From Bacillota bacterium (GTDB lineage Bacteria > Bacillota > Clostridia > Acetivibrionales > JANLFN01), in the NCBI GenBank assembly GCA_030705825.1, contig JAUZPR010000008.1:1-52231 (forward strand): a DNA stretch of 52,231 nucleotides, in the 5' to 3' direction. The notes beneath the pieces were generated by a model that did not search any database, had not been told where the DNA came from, and saw only the letters and a program-made list of their open reading frames with translations. The translations under genes and the position numbers were made by a program. Positions 51,637 through 52,231 of this stretch are shown piece after piece. Every line of letters starts with the position of its first letter. Position 1 is the first letter of the stretch.

Positions 51637-51854
51637 TTCCGTATCCCCCAAGACATAAATGCTACCTAAGAATATACAGGTATTTACATATAGTATAAAT
51701 CTGTACTTAAACAAGGTAAATTCCCTTTTTTACAAATTCAGGTATGATTTTTGGAATTATAAGTATTTCCCATAGAGAAAACCTGCAGCATGGAATAATC
51801 GAGCTGTCTATTGTTATATATTCCCTTTTATTGAATTAAATTGTAAACTAAAGT
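51637..51854. other. Divergent regulatory gap between binding protein and kinase genes
   Basis: This AT-rich 218-bp gap must hold promoters for both directions. I see no consensus -35/-10 pair or clear operator dyad. Nothing else is recognised. Confidence 0.4.
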
Positions 51855-52231
51855 ATGGGGGTAATTAAACTGATTTACTTTATGAAGAAGATTACCAGAT
51901 ACAGCGATTGGAGCATAAAGTTCAAACTGCTTGTAATGTCAATTTTATTGACCTTCTGCTCTATATTACTGATATCTTTCATTTCCTATAAACAGTATAT
52001 CAGGGACTTCCAGAAGCAGTCCACCGACAGGATACAGCAGACAATCGAACAGGTTTCCCTGAATCTGGATACCTATCTCGATGATTTATTAAGGCTGTCT
52101 ATTTCTCCCTATTACAAACGAGACGTCATGGCAGCGGTTCAAAGCGACAATACAGGTTCAGGGAGTGAACAGCTGGATAAAAGCAGGCTTATTGAGGACT
52201 TTTTGAATGAAATCATGATAACTCCAAGGAA
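51855..52231 (+). CDS. YesM-like sensor histidine kinase, partial (3' part off the window)
   Basis: The visible 125 codons encode a short basic N-terminus, one membrane segment (about residues 25-45; KLLVMSILLTFCSILLISF), and the start of an extracellular sensing domain. The segment ISYKQYIRDFQKQSTDRIQQ, with SLNLDTYLDDLLRLS, is characteristic of YesM-type kinases of clostridia. The kinase core lies beyond the window. The start is uncertain: ATG 51855, with a weak site, or ATG 51882 in the same frame. It diverges from the second binding-protein gene. Confidence 0.82.
   Translation, partial: MGVIKLIYFMKKITRYSDWSIKFKLLVMSILLTFCSILLISFISYKQYIRDFQKQSTDRIQQTIEQVSLNLDTYLDDLLRLSISPYYKRDVMAAVQSDNTGSGSEQLDKSRLIEDFLNEIMITPR

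Overview
The window is about 52 kb of low-GC chromosome from an anaerobic, endospore-forming, flagellated Firmicute. Three things point to the Ruminiclostridium/Acetivibrio group of clostridia: a complete spoIIGA-sigE-sigG sporulation block, a clostridial flagellar operon, and AdhE with Rex-type operators beside carbohydrate ABC transporters. Genus is an inference; no rRNA lies in the window. I saw no prophage, transposase, CRISPR array, tRNA or rRNA.

Layout. 1-9745 (minus) is the early flagellar operon flgB-flgC-fliE-fliF-fliG-fliH-fliI-fliJ-ylxF-fliK-flgD; flgD runs off the left edge. 10101-16520 (minus) holds trmFO, topA, dprA and the comM-like ATPase. 16666-18072 (plus) has a small zinc-ribbon-like protein and a ferredoxin-type aldo/keto reductase. 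18092-24023 (minus) has a PilZ protein, nrdR, a YlmC/YmxH protein, sigG, sigE, spoIIGA and ftsZ. 24337-27891 (minus) continues with ftsA, sbp, divIB/ftsQ and an N-terminally truncated murA. 28227-31779 (plus) has murT-gatD and an RlmI-type methyltransferase. 31990-33697 (minus) has a homocysteine methyltransferase-like protein and a small unknown. 33928-42134 (minus) is a Tad/Flp pilus operon preceded by a DegS/DegU-like pair. 42255-44837 (minus) is adhE. 45169-51636 (minus) is a sugar-uptake locus: two binding lipoproteins, two permeases and a GH13 alpha-glucosidase. A YesM-like histidine kinase diverges from it and runs off the right edge.

Regulatory DNA gives the most interesting signals. 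(i) Between sigE and sigG sit four large imperfect hairpins, an A-B pair duplicated in tandem with a period of about 206 bp. Their arms and apical stems change in compensating ways, so this looks like an undescribed structured-RNA or palindromic repeat family. (ii) The sigG Shine-Dalgarno can pair with a sequence lying inside the spacer of its own sigma-F-type promoter. Only read-through transcripts from sigE would then be masked. (iii) The spoIIGA promoter has a 21-bp spacer and two Spo0A-box-like sites, like the classic spoIIG promoter. (iv) adhE has two Rex-type operators bracketing its promoter; one is centred in a 15-bp perfect dyad that contains the -10 box. (v) A family of modular hairpin repeats sits directly against stop codons at several loci. 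(vi) murA lacks roughly its first 100 residues, next to a nested palindrome and a change of gene direction.

Functionally, the window links motility, spore development, cell division and peptidoglycan amidation (MurT/GatD), surface pili under a two-component pair, fermentation control through NADH/NAD sensing, and oligosaccharide uptake probably governed by a binding protein-kinase sensory system. Many genes use GTG or TTG starts, and start sites were chosen from Shine-Dalgarno position and family alignment from memory.
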